Positions 37,849 through 46,570 of a stretch of 64,000 nt of DNA are shown here, one piece after another (the first letter of the stretch is position 1; every line of letters begins with the position of its first letter). The stretch is taken from assembly GCA_934133005.1 (NCBI GenBank), contig CAKPAI010000001.1:186001-250000 (forward strand), given 5' to 3'. The stretch comes from an uncultured Clostridia bacterium (GTDB taxonomy: Bacteria > Bacillota > Clostridia > TANB77 > CAG-508). A model generated the notes under the pieces. It saw only the letters and a list, made by a program, of their open reading frames with translations, searched no databases and was not told the origin of the DNA. The position numbers were made by a program, and so were the translations under genes.

Positions 37849-40482
37849 TTATAACCATTCACCTACTTTTTTAATGTATATCTTCTTTACAATTTGAACT
37901 ACTATAATATACAAAAGTGTAAGTACTGCTACAATTGCATAATATATTGGTGGTAAAATTTCAAAATGAAAAGCGTCTATCTTATGTAATACTATTGGAG
38001 CAAGTATAGTTCCTACTATTGTAACTGACGTTAATGCAAGTAATATTGGATGTGGTTTTGACTCTATAAATGGTATTTTCGAAGTACGTACAAAATGAAT
38101 AATTAGTGTTTCACTTATTAAACATTCTACAAACCACGCTGTTTGAAAGAAACTTTCTTTCTCTACACTATTATATCCCAATATAAACCAAAACGCTAAA
38201 AATGCTATTACATCAATTAATGAACTAATTGGTCCCATTACATTCATAAATGTTCCCAGTCCCTTTGTATCCCATTTTCTTGGTTTTATTAAAAATTCTT
38301 TGTCTACATTATCATATGGAATTGCTATTTGTGAAAAATCATACAAAAAGTCTTGTATTAGCATTTGAATTGGAAGAAGTGGTAAAAATGGCAAGAATAC
38401 ACTGGCCATAAATATACTAAACACATCTCCAAAATCAGAGCTTAACGCCATTTTCATATATTTTATAATATTTCCATATACTTTTCTTCCTTCTACTACA
38501 CCATTGAATACTACCTTTAAATTTTTTTCTAGTAAAATAATATCACTTGCTTCCTTTGCAATATCCGTTGCTGTATTCACACAAATTCCTACATCTGCAT
38601 TATGTAATGATGGACTATCATTTACTCCATCTCCCATATATCCTACCACATGCCCATTTTTCTTTAATGCTATAATGATTCTTTCTTTTTGAAGTGGATT
38701 CATCCTTGCAAATATATCTACTTTTTCCACTTCTTTTGCCAGCTCTTCATCTGACAATTTATCAACTTCACTACCAATTAAAATCTTTTCTGTAGAAATT
38801 CCAACTAAATTTGCAATGTTTTCAGTTGCATATTGGTTATCTCCTGTTAATATTTTAGTTGTTACTCCATATTCTTTTAAATTTTTAATAGTTGATTTTA
38901 CATCTTTTTTTGGCGGATCTAAAAATCCTACAAAACCTATAAAAGTCATATTACTTTCATCAGCTGTTCCAAATATATCTTTTCCTACGTATTCTCTTTT
39001 AGAAGCTAATGCTATTACTTGCATTCCTTGAAGTGCTAATTCTTTTGCGTTGTTATTTATATTTTCTATCATTTCATCTGTAAGTGGTAAATGCTTTCCA
39101 TTTATTTTTGCCGTAATACAACTTTTTAAAACTTCTTCCAGAGCTCCTTTTGTAATAATTCTATAATGCTCATCATGCTTTACAACAACACTCATCTTTT
39201 TTCTGGTATAATCAAATGGTATTTCATCAATTTTTTCGTAGGTCTCTATTTTATCTTTTATATTATGAAGATTTCCATAAGCAATTACTGCTCTATCAAC
39301 TAAATTTTTCATTCCTGTACCATAAAAGCTGTTAAGATAAGCATATTCTAGTATTGATAAATCTTCTTTTCCTTCTACATTTATATATTTTTGAAGTACA
39401 ATTTTATCTAAGGTCAAAGTTCCTGTTTTATCTGTACAAAGTACGTCTATTGCACCCAAATTTTGAATTGCTTGAATATTCTTAACCAAAGTTTTTTTCT
39501 TAGCAAGTGTCTTAGTTCCTTTTGTTAAATTTACATTTACTATCATAGGAAGCATTGTTGGAGTTATTCCAACTGCAACAGATAGTGCAAACAAAACCGC
39601 TTCTAATACATCTTTTCTAATAAAAGCATATATTACAAATACCGCAATAGATACAACAATCATATATTTAATAAGTAGCTTTGTAATGCTATTCATGCCT
39701 TTTTCAAAGTTTGTAATCTCTTTCTTATTATCTATCTGTTTTCCCATATTTCCTAAATAAGTAGAAAAACCAGTACTTATAACAACAGCTGTTGCATTTC
39801 CACTTATAACACTTGTTCCCATTAAGCATATATTTGAAAGTGTAAATATTTCATTTGCAGAATTTGCTTTTTCTCCTTTCTCAACCGGAACACTCTCTCC
39901 TGTGAAAACTGATTGATTTAAGAATAAATCTTTGCTTTCAATAATTCTTACATCTGCTGGTATTATTGCTCCTGCATTAAGATGCACAATATCTCCTTCT
40001 ACAACTTCTTCTGTTCTTATTAATTTTTCTTTTCCATTTCTTACCACTGTTGCATTTGAAAACATTTTGCTTTTTAGATTTTGATTAAATTTATATGTAG
40101 AATAATTTTGAACAAATTTTATTATAGCACTTACAAAACCGATTGCTAAAATAATTATTGAACCTAGATTGTCATCCCCTATAAATTTATTTATAAGTGC
40201 TAAAATCACAAGTATTAGTATAAACTTATCTTTAAACGAATTTATAAAAAAGTAAAACCATGAATGTTTTTCTTCTTTTACTACAATGTTTCTTCCATTT
40301 TCATTTAATCTACTCTCTGCTTCTTTTGATTCAATGCCTTTATCTTTGTTAGTTTTATATTCTTGTAGTATTTCTTCATTACTTTTTTGTGATATTTCTT
40401 TGTATTTCTCTAATATTTTCTTATCAGCTATTATATTTTTATTATTTTTTAGCTTATTTTTTATAAAAAATAATCGAATCAT
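37849..40482 (-). CDS. mgtA: magnesium-translocating P-type ATPase
   Basis: 877 residues of P3B type. Actuator FTGESVPVEKGE, phosphorylation motif CTDKTGTLTLDK, M4 region ITPTMLPMIVNVNLTKG and GYMGDGVNDSPSLHNADVGI are MgtA/MgtB features. It imports Mg2+ under limitation. The upstream spacer to the PBP gene is only 60 nt and shows no M-box riboswitch. Finding it inside a cell-wall cluster is unusual. Confidence 0.92.
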   Translation of the reverse strand: MIRLFFIKNKLKNNKNIIADKKILEKYKEISQKSNEEILQEYKTNKDKGIESKEAESRLNENGRNIVVKEEKHSWFYFFINSFKDKFILILVILALINKFIGDDNLGSIIILAIGFVSAIIKFVQNYSTYKFNQNLKSKMFSNATVVRNGKEKLIRTEEVVEGDIVHLNAGAIIPADVRIIESKDLFLNQSVFTGESVPVEKGEKANSANEIFTLSNICLMGTSVISGNATAVVISTGFSTYLGNMGKQIDNKKEITNFEKGMNSITKLLIKYMIVVSIAVFVIYAFIRKDVLEAVLFALSVAVGITPTMLPMIVNVNLTKGTKTLAKKKTLVKNIQAIQNLGAIDVLCTDKTGTLTLDKIVLQKYINVEGKEDLSILEYAYLNSFYGTGMKNLVDRAVIAYGNLHNIKDKIETYEKIDEIPFDYTRKKMSVVVKHDEHYRIITKGALEEVLKSCITAKINGKHLPLTDEMIENINNNAKELALQGMQVIALASKREYVGKDIFGTADESNMTFIGFVGFLDPPKKDVKSTIKNLKEYGVTTKILTGDNQYATENIANLVGISTEKILIGSEVDKLSDEELAKEVEKVDIFARMNPLQKERIIIALKKNGHVVGYMGDGVNDSPSLHNADVGICVNTATDIAKEASDIILLEKNLKVVFNGVVEGRKVYGNIIKYMKMALSSDFGDVFSIFMASVFLPFLPLLPIQMLIQDFLYDFSQIAIPYDNVDKEFLIKPRKWDTKGLGTFMNVMGPISSLIDVIAFLAFWFILGYNSVEKESFFQTAWFVECLISETLIIHFVRTSKIPFIESKPHPILLALTSVTIVGTILAPIVLHKIDAFHFEILPPIYYAIVAVLTLLYIIVVQIVKKIYIKKVGEWL

Positions 40483-40542
40483 TTGTTACTCCTCTTGTTT
40501 TTTTCATATTATACCACAAATACAAAATTATAGTTCAAATTT

Positions 40543-42681
40543 TTATTTATATCCTATAATATTTGTTGTATTTTCCACTTTTATTCCTTCTTTTGGTACT
40601 TGTTCCTTTATTACATCCTCACTAAAATTTTCTTCTTGACTTTTAACCTCCAATGTTAGTCCAACCTCTTCCAAAACTTTCTTGGCCTCTTTTTCTGTTA
40701 GTCCAACAATGTTTGGAGTTTCAACTAAAATCTTCTCTTCTTCATTCTTCTTTATTTCTAAATATGGCAAAACTTCTGCTAGAATTTGACCTGCAACCGG
40801 TGCTGCAACACCACCTCCACCATGACCTCCTTCTCCTGTTGGATTATAAAGTGTAACTAGTATTACAATACTTGGATTTTCAATTGGTGCAACGCCTACA
40901 AAAGAAGCAACATATTTTCCTGTATTTACACCATCTTCTGATGTTCCAGTCTTTCCTCCTACAGAATATCCTAAAACTTGAGCATTTTTTCCTGTTCCCT
41001 CGGCAACTACACTTTGCATCATACTAAGTACTTTTTCCGAAGTTTCTTTAGATATTACTTGCTCACCAAACTTAGGTTCAATTTTCTTTATTTCTCCTGT
41101 CTCTGCTATTTTAATTTCTTTTACTATTCTTGGATACACATATTTTCCACCATTTGCAATAGTTGACACCATTGTTGCCATCTGTATCGGCGTAACTTCA
41201 AATCTTTGTCCAAATGCAATTGTTCCAAGTTCAACTGGACCTACTTTTTCTTCTTTTAAAAATATTGAACCTGCTTCACCAGGCAGATCTATTCCTGTTC
41301 TTCGTAAAAATCCAAACTTCTCCAAATAATCATAATACTTTTCCTTTCCAATTTTTTGACCAAGTCCAATAAACACAGGATTACACGAATTCATCAGAGC
41401 TTGCCTTAAAGATTCTGCACCATGTGGCTTATAATATCTCCAACATTTCATCCTTACTCCAGCAACTTCAATATATCCAACACATGAAAACTCTCCTGCT
41501 TTATCAATTTCAGTTACAATTCCAGTATCTAGTGCTGTAGATGCTGTTACAAGTTTAAATGTAGAACCTGGTTCGTACGTATCTGAAATTGCTTTATTTC
41601 TCCACATTGCATTTAAGGCATTTGATTTATCTTGTGAAGACATACTTTCCCAATTTGCTTTTTGCTCATCATTATTTATAGTAAATGGATCATTTAAATT
41701 AAAATCTGGGTAACTTGCAATAGCTAAAACATCACCATTTTTAGGATTCATTACAACAACATTTCCACCATCTGTACATTTATTATCAATACAAGCTTCC
41801 GATAAATATTTTTCAGCAATTCCTTGAATTGTTGCATCAATACTTAGCACTAAATCATTTCCATTTACAGCTTTTTCATATACTTCAGTTTCATCTTGTA
41901 TATTTATTCCTTTTGCATCAGTCATTTTTAATATACTTCCATTTTTTCCTTTTAATTCCTCATCATATATTGCTTCAATTCCACTTAACCCCTGGTTATC
42001 ACTTCCACAAAAGCCAATGATTTGAGAAGCTAAGTTATTAAGTGGATAATATCTTTTTGTATCCTCATCAATATTTATCCCTGAAGATATCTTATTATCT
42101 TCCATCCAAATTCTTAGCTCATCTGTTTTTTCCTTTTCAACTTTTCTTACTATTGTTTCTATTGCAGTTTTCTTATTTACTTTTTTTAATACTTTCTCAT
42201 AGTCTAGTTCAAATAATTCAGCAAGCTTTTTACTTACTTTTTCCTTATCCTCTTTTGCTATATTTATGGGATTTACAGTAACAGTTTCTACGCTACTACT
42301 AGTAGCAAGTACAGTTTTTCCAGTAGCATCATATATTGTACCTCTTTTAGGGCTAATTTTTCGCTCTAGAGTTTGTTGCAAATATGCCATTTGAGAAAGT
42401 TCTTCTCCTCGTACAAACTCTATCCATGCAACTCTTCCTATTAATGCAATAAACATAGTAGTTACAATAAAAAGAGCTATTTTTTCTCTCTTTTTTCTAG
42501 ATATTTCTCCGCCTTTTTCAATTTCATATTTCTTCGTCCTTGAATTATTAACTAATTTTTTACTTGCTTTTCTTTCATTTTTCCTCTTCTTATTTAATAA
42601 TTTTTTATTTATTTTTCTGTCCCTATGATTATTTAATTCTTTTTTCTTAAACTTTCTTATTTTTGACTTTCTTTCTCTCAT
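40543..42681 (-). CDS. class B penicillin-binding protein with PASTA domain (SpoVD/FtsI type)
   Basis: 712 residues. A very basic N-terminal tail of about 65 residues precedes a transmembrane segment (IALFIVTTMFIALIGRVAW). Then come a dimerisation domain and the transpeptidase domain with SxxK (GSTFK), SCN (MNSCNPVF) and KTGTS. One PASTA domain (about 645-705) closes the protein. It cross-links peptidoglycan with a SEDS partner such as the FtsW encoded 10 kb away. The start ATG is immediately after a hairpin whose right arm is the ribosome binding site. FtsI or SpoVD cannot be separated by sequence alone. Confidence 0.92.
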   Translation of the reverse strand: MRERKSKIRKFKKKELNNHRDRKINKKLLNKKRKNERKASKKLVNNSRTKKYEIEKGGEISRKKREKIALFIVTTMFIALIGRVAWIEFVRGEELSQMAYLQQTLERKISPKRGTIYDATGKTVLATSSSVETVTVNPINIAKEDKEKVSKKLAELFELDYEKVLKKVNKKTAIETIVRKVEKEKTDELRIWMEDNKISSGINIDEDTKRYYPLNNLASQIIGFCGSDNQGLSGIEAIYDEELKGKNGSILKMTDAKGINIQDETEVYEKAVNGNDLVLSIDATIQGIAEKYLSEACIDNKCTDGGNVVVMNPKNGDVLAIASYPDFNLNDPFTINNDEQKANWESMSSQDKSNALNAMWRNKAISDTYEPGSTFKLVTASTALDTGIVTEIDKAGEFSCVGYIEVAGVRMKCWRYYKPHGAESLRQALMNSCNPVFIGLGQKIGKEKYYDYLEKFGFLRRTGIDLPGEAGSIFLKEEKVGPVELGTIAFGQRFEVTPIQMATMVSTIANGGKYVYPRIVKEIKIAETGEIKKIEPKFGEQVISKETSEKVLSMMQSVVAEGTGKNAQVLGYSVGGKTGTSEDGVNTGKYVASFVGVAPIENPSIVILVTLYNPTGEGGHGGGGVAAPVAGQILAEVLPYLEIKKNEEEKILVETPNIVGLTEKEAKKVLEEVGLTLEVKSQEENFSEDVIKEQVPKEGIKVENTTNIIGYK

Positions 42682-42684
42682 ATA

Positions 42685-42726
42685 AAAATCACCTTATGCT
42701 ATTTTTATTCAGCTAAAGGTGATTTT
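42685..42726 (-). promoter_or_regulatory. hairpin overlapping the ribosome binding site of the PBP gene
   Basis: On the minus transcript the arm AAAATCACCTT (42726-42716) pairs perfectly with AAGGTGATTTT (42695-42685). The second arm contains AAGGTGAT, the Shine-Dalgarno of the PBP start at 42681, and is followed by TTTTTAT-like sequence. It can act as a terminator of the nucleosidase gene or as a translation gate for the PBP. Confidence 0.6.
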
Positions 42727-42731
42727 ATTAT

Positions 42732-43319
42732 TTATTTAATTATTTCTTTTAGTATATCTATACAACTTTCTAGTTCTAAATTTTCTCTTTCAATATTTTT
42801 ATAATATTCATCTAAACATAAATTATCACTTACTTTTTTCAATGAGATTAAGCAAATACCATACATTTGGCAAATTATATAAATTGAATGTAATTCCATA
42901 TCGAAAAGAACAGATTCACTTATATCAGTCTTAGTTACAAAAGACTCTGCACTATAACATGGCATGTTTATAATTTTTTCTCTATCTATTAGTATCCTAT
43001 TATCTAATCCTTTAAGAGAATATTTTTCCTCGTCTAATATTTGCCATTCATAATTAAATGAATTATTTACATTAACCCAAGTTCCAATTTTTGCATCAGT
43101 AGAACCTGCATAGCCTACATTTATTATTACGTCTGGTTTCTCATTATTTTCTAGATACTTAGTCAAACTAATTGCAGTTCTTTGCTTTCCAATCCCTGTT
43201 ATTATTAAACTTATATTTTCATTGCAAAATGTATTTTCGTTTATTTTATTAAGTTTTAGATTTTCAGCGATACTTATTGCTTCTTTTTCCATTGCTATTA
43301 CAAATAGTATTTTTTTCAT
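42732..43319 (-). CDS. 5'-methylthioadenosine/S-adenosylhomocysteine nucleosidase-like protein
   Basis: 195 residues, somewhat shorter than typical MTA/SAH nucleosidase (about 230). MKKILFVIAMEKEAISIAENL supplies the first conserved Glu; VIINVGYAGS, FDMELHSIYIICQMYGI and SLKKVSDNL match the purine-nucleoside-binding and catalytic Asp positions of the PNP/UDP family. It probably cleaves adenine or a related base from a nucleoside. It sits between the ftsL-like and PBP genes, an odd place for a nucleoside enzyme. Substrate uncertain. Confidence 0.7.
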   Translation of the reverse strand: MKKILFVIAMEKEAISIAENLKLNKINENTFCNENISLIITGIGKQRTAISLTKYLENNEKPDVIINVGYAGSTDAKIGTWVNVNNSFNYEWQILDEEKYSLKGLDNRILIDREKIINMPCYSAESFVTKTDISESVLFDMELHSIYIICQMYGICLISLKKVSDNLCLDEYYKNIERENLELESCIDILKEIIK

Positions 43320-43328
43320 TTACATCCT

Positions 43329-43847
43329 CTACTTTATAATTTTAGTTAGCTTATTTAAAAAATTTTGAATCCATGATGTATCATCATTTATAACAACTTC
43401 TTCTGAAGCAGTTTCTATATAATCAGATTTTTGTAAATTTACATACACTTTTTGGTTATTATCTAACTTTTGCATTCCTAACTTACTAGACGCTTCTTGT
43501 TCAACAGTATTCAAATTTAGACTATTTTCAATACTAACTCTTAATTGTTCATTTTCTTTTTGTAATTGACCAACTTGGCTCTTTATACTTTCTTTTTGAT
43601 TATATTCTTCTGTTATTTTTGAATTTCTATAACTAATGGTAAACAGCATGACAAAAGCAGCAGCAACATATATAACTGGTTTATAGTTATATCTAGCCTT
43701 CTTTACTTGTTTCTTATTTACTTTCTTTGCTTTTTTTAAAGAGCTTTTTTTTCTCCTATATGGGTTCTTTTTAGGTTCGTACTCAGGTTGCAATTTTCTA
43801 GGACTAGTTTCATACTCATATGAAGCTCTTAACCCCTGTGCTGCCAT
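43329..43847 (-). CDS. FtsL/DivIC-like cell division protein
   Basis: 172 residues. A Lys-rich cytoplasmic tail (KKSSLKKAKKVNKKQVKKAR), one membrane segment (PVIYVAAAFVMLFTISY, about 58-74), then a short extracellular coiled coil (KSQVGQLQKENEQLRVSIEN). This bitopic layout, and the position between rsmH and a class B PBP, match FtsL, which with DivIC/FtsB activates septal synthesis. Sequence conservation in this family is low, so position carries much of the call. The ribosome binding site is GAGAGGTG, rather far upstream. Confidence 0.8.
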   Translation of the reverse strand: MAAQGLRASYEYETSPRKLQPEYEPKKNPYRRKKSSLKKAKKVNKKQVKKARYNYKPVIYVAAAFVMLFTISYRNSKITEEYNQKESIKSQVGQLQKENEQLRVSIENSLNLNTVEQEASSKLGMQKLDNNQKVYVNLQKSDYIETASEEVVINDDTSWIQNFLNKLTKIIK

Positions 43848-43879
43848 TGTTTTAGAAATTCACCTCTCTTCTTATTCTT

Positions 43880-44821
43880 TTAATTATCTTTTGTATGTCT
43901 TTCAAATATTCTAAGTTTTGCACTCTTAGATCTTGAATTTATCTCTTTTTCTTCATCACTAGCCTCAATTGGCCTTTTATTTATCATCTTTCCTAATGAT
44001 CTATATCCACATACGCAATATGGCAAATCTTTTGGACAAGTACAATGACCTTGTGCTTCCAAATATGCCTCTTTTACTGCTCTATCTTCCAATGAATGGA
44101 ACGTAATTATACATAGCCTTCCCTCTTCATTTAAGACATCTATTGAATTTAAAACAGTATCATATAATGGCTTTATTTCATTATTAACTTCTATTCTAAT
44201 TGCTTGGAATGTTCTTTTAGCTGGATGTCCACCATTTTGTTTTGACTTTGGTATAGATTTTTCAATTATTTCCACAAGTTTATTTGTAGTTTCTATAGGT
44301 GAATTTTCTCTTTCTTTACAAATGTTTCTTGCTATATTTCTAGAAAATTTTTCTTCTCCATACTCAAAGATTATCTTAGCTAATTTTTCTTCTGAATATG
44401 TATTTACTACTTCTCTTGCAGTCAAACTTTGAGTTCTATCCATTCTCATATCAAGTTCAGCTTCACCCATGTAGCTAAAGCCTCTATTTCTTTCATCTAA
44501 CTGATATGAAGATACTCCTAAGTCTAATAATATGCCATCAACTTTTTCTATTCTTAAATCTTTCAAGATTTGTTTTATTTCATCATGATTTCCATGTACG
44601 TATTTTACATTTGAGAATTCTTTTAAGTTTTCACTTGCAGCTTTTAGCGCTTCTTCATCACGATCAATTCCTATAAGGATTCCTTTGTTTGAAAGTCTTT
44701 TGGCAATTTCTTTGCTATGTCCAGCCCCACCTAAAGTTCCATCAACATATATTCCATCTGGTTTTATCTTTAGTCCATCAATGCATTCATTTAGCATTAC
44801 AGGTATATGTTTAAATTCCAA
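43880..44821 (-). CDS. rsmH: 16S rRNA m4C1402 methyltransferase RsmH
   Basis: 313 residues from a TTG start at 44821 (MEFKHIPVMLNECIDGL). The SAM-binding motif YVDGTLGGAGHSKEI, ILLDLGVSSYQLDERNRGFSY, KRTFQAIRIEVN and CIITFHSLEDRAVKE are diagnostic. It methylates C1402 in the 30S decoding centre. Second gene of the dcw cluster. The ribosome binding site is weak. Confidence 0.97.
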   Translation of the reverse strand: MEFKHIPVMLNECIDGLKIKPDGIYVDGTLGGAGHSKEIAKRLSNKGILIGIDRDEEALKAASENLKEFSNVKYVHGNHDEIKQILKDLRIEKVDGILLDLGVSSYQLDERNRGFSYMGEAELDMRMDRTQSLTAREVVNTYSEEKLAKIIFEYGEEKFSRNIARNICKERENSPIETTNKLVEIIEKSIPKSKQNGGHPAKRTFQAIRIEVNNEIKPLYDTVLNSIDVLNEEGRLCIITFHSLEDRAVKEAYLEAQGHCTCPKDLPYCVCGYRSLGKMINKRPIEASDEEKEINSRSKSAKLRIFERHTKDN

Positions 44822-44867
44822 TTGCTTTACTCTAATATCCTTTCATTTTAATAATATAAGCCCAATG

Positions 44868-44892
44868 AGTTGGTATTTATTAAATACCAACT
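44868..44892 (-). other. hairpin in the mraZ-rsmH spacer
   Basis: A perfect 11-bp inverted repeat, AGTTGGTATTT and AAATACCAACT, with a 3-nt loop, without a following U-tract on the transcript. It is more likely an RNA processing or stability element than a terminator. Confidence 0.6.
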
Positions 44893-45208
44893 ACATAGCT
44901 TAATTATCTTTTGTGTTTTCTTTTTTCTTTTGTTTCATATCTTTTGTATCTAAATAATTTAGCTTTGGTTATTTAAAACCATTTAATCTTTTGAATTTAA
45001 ATTTCTTTTGTTTAAAATTTAAATTTTTATCTTTCGTTTTTTTCTTTTTTGTAGGTTATTTTTTCTTTAGTTTGTTGGATACATTTTAACTTTTATTTTT
45101 TATCTTTTGTTCACATTTGGCTTTAGTTCTTTAATATTCTTTTGTATTTCAAAGAATCTTTAGTAAGAAGCTATATAAAATTTTTAAAATAGAAACTATT
45201 TTAAAAAA
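44893..45208 (-). repeat. 387-nt mraZ-rsmH spacer with repeated CTTTTG/CAAAAG hexamer
   Basis: No gene is seen in the mraZ-rsmH spacer. Within 44908-45144 the plus strand carries seven exact CTTTTG hexamers (44908, 44927, 44941, 44988, 45005, 45104, 45139) and several near copies (CTTTCG at 45031; CTTTAG at 45065, 45121 and 45158), usually after T or AT. On the mRNA this is a purine-rich CAAAAGA series. Confidence 0.55.
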
Positions 45209-45640
45209 TTATATACCAAGTTCTTGCATGTTTTGCTCAATTTCTTCAATTGAGATATTATCATAGCTTGTCTGTTCTTCCCACTTAGCTTTATTCCAAA
45301 TTTCAATTCTAGTTCCCGTTCCTATTATAACGGTTTCTTTTTCAAGTGATGCTACCATTCTTAATTTTGCAGAAATTAGAAATCTTCCTTGTTTATCAAG
45401 TTCACATTCTGTTGCTCCTGCTAAAAAGAACCTAGTGAAATTTCTGGCATTTTTATTTGTGATTGGTAATGATTTTAATTTATCCTCGAATTTTTGCCAC
45501 TCAGACATAGAAAATCCAAATAAACAACCGTCTAATCCAGCAGTTATTATAAACTTTTCTCCCATGTCATCTCTTAGCTTTGAAGGCATTATAAGTCTAC
45601 CTTTTTCATCTAAGTTATGTTCATATTCGCCAATTAACAA
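45209..45640 (-). CDS. mraZ: transcriptional regulator MraZ
   Basis: 143 residues. Two SpoVT/AbrB-like halves: GEYEHNLDEKGRLIMPSKLRDDMG and ATECELDKQGRFLISAKLR, each with the DxxGR motif. It starts at the TTG of 45640, 9 nt after GGAGGTG; an overlapping out-of-frame ATG at 45644 is too close. MraZ binds repeats in its own promoter and tunes the division and wall cluster. First gene of the cluster. Confidence 0.97.
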   Translation of the reverse strand: MLIGEYEHNLDEKGRLIMPSKLRDDMGEKFIITAGLDGCLFGFSMSEWQKFEDKLKSLPITNKNARNFTRFFLAGATECELDKQGRFLISAKLRMVASLEKETVIIGTGTRIEIWNKAKWEEQTSYDNISIEEIEQNMQELGI

Positions 45641-45653
45641 TCATTTCACCTCC

Positions 45654-45691
45654 ACCATTTTTCTACCACTTTGTTCCACTTTTTACCACTT
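45654..45691 (-). promoter_or_regulatory. MraZ operator boxes
   Basis: Three direct repeats AAGTGG(T/A) at 45685-45691, 45675-45681 and 45665-45671 (minus strand), each 10 nt apart, and a degenerate fourth AAATGGT at about 45654-45660. MraZ operators in other bacteria are tandem GTGG-type boxes, about 10 nt apart, between promoter and mraZ. Confidence 0.8.
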
Positions 45692-45698
45692 CATCTAA

Positions 45699-45727
45699 AT
45701 TCTAATACATAAACCAGTAAAAAGCAA
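45699..45727 (-). promoter_or_regulatory. promoter of mraZ operon
   Basis: The -35 is TTGCTT (45722-45727), the spacer 17 nt, and the -10 TAGAAT (45699-45704). The MraZ boxes begin about 8 nt downstream, over the expected start site. Confidence 0.75.
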
Positions 45728-45771
45728 TAGTTAAGCCTCTTTTTTTTATTACATTTTTGTTACATTTTTAT

Positions 45772-45801
45772 TTGTATATTTTTTCATATTTTTTTTATAC
45801 T
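45772..45801 (+). promoter_or_regulatory. promoter of the TauE/SafE pair (predicted leaderless)
   Basis: The -35 is TTGTAT (45772-45777), the spacer 18 nt, and the -10 TATACT (45796-45801). The ATG begins at 45808, where transcription would start. Confidence 0.5.
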
Positions 45802-45807
45802 AATATT

Positions 45808-46156
45808 ATGATTAAAAAAATTTTTACAGGTATTATTGTTGGTTTTGTAAGTGGAATGTTTGCCTCTCGGTGGAGGCTTAATACTTATCCCATTATACAA
45901 TAAGCTTTTTTCTTCTGACGAAAAAGAAACCAGAGCTACTACAATTTTTTGTATACTTCCCATGGTTATCACAACTAGCATTATTTATGGGAATAATAAT
46001 TTTATAAATTGGGAACTTGCTATTTATTGTTCAATCGGAGGGATTATAGGAAGCTCTATTGGCTCCAAACTTCTTATGAAACTAAATCCAAAATATTTAA
46101 AACTAATTTTCATTTTATTTATAATTTATTCAGGAGGACGAATTTTATTTAGTTAA
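45808..46156 (+). pseudogene. half-size TauE/SafE permease, frameshifted
   Basis: The ATG at 45808 opens MIKKIFTGIIVGFVSGMFAS, then runs out of frame near 45873-45876. The following frame continues with GGGLILIPLYNKLF and about 85 more residues to 46156. Removing one base would give the TauE/SafE signature GFVSGMFASGGGLILIP, so a single-base insertion (or loss of two bases) is present. Intact, it would be about 117 residues with four membrane segments. No Shine-Dalgarno precedes the ATG. An internal ATG at 45851 could give a truncated product. Sequencing error is possible. Confidence 0.7.
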
Positions 46157-46542
46157 TGTTAGAATTCATTGTAGGTATAATTGCCGGTGTTTTTACAGGA
46201 TTAGGGCTTGGCGGTGGCTCAGTTTTAATATTATTTCTTACTTTATTTTTAGGTATTGACCAGCATATTGCTCAATCTACGAATTTAATATTTTTTTCCA
46301 TTGCTGCACTTGTAAGTATATTTATTAATTTAAAAAGAAAAACTATAAATATAAATAATTCTAAAATAATAGCTATTTCTGGTGTACTAGGAGCCTTAAT
46401 TGGTGCTTTAATCTCAAAGAATTTAAACATGCTAGTACTAAAAAAACTATTTGCTGTATTTTTACTTTTAGTTGCAGGTTATGAATCTTATTCTTACTAT
46501 AAATTGTATATAAAAGACAAAATAAGGCATACTAAAGAATAA
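46156..46542 (+). CDS. half-size TauE/SafE membrane transporter
   Basis: 128 residues with four hydrophobic segments and the family signature GIIAGVFTGLGLGGGSVLI at the start. Full TauE/SafE proteins (about 250 residues) have two such halves, so this and the preceding gene would pair to form one transporter of sulfite-type or other organic anions. Its ATG overlaps the previous stop by one base (TAATG), implying translational coupling; if the upstream frameshift is real, coupling would be lost. Confidence 0.8.
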   Translation: MLEFIVGIIAGVFTGLGLGGGSVLILFLTLFLGIDQHIAQSTNLIFFSIAALVSIFINLKRKTININNSKIIAISGVLGALIGALISKNLNMLVLKKLFAVFLLLVAGYESYSYYKLYIKDKIRHTKE

Positions 46543-46570
46543 TTATAAAATATTAAAAGGAGGAATAATT

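Noticed and set aside
40483..40542. M-box or other Mg2+ riboswitch before mgtA
   Set aside because: The spacer is 60 nt, AT-rich and holds only a ribosome binding site.
45784..45981. Minus-strand reading frame over the TauE/SafE start
   Set aside because: No ribosome binding site, low-complexity content, and it overlaps a recognisable permease in the other strand.
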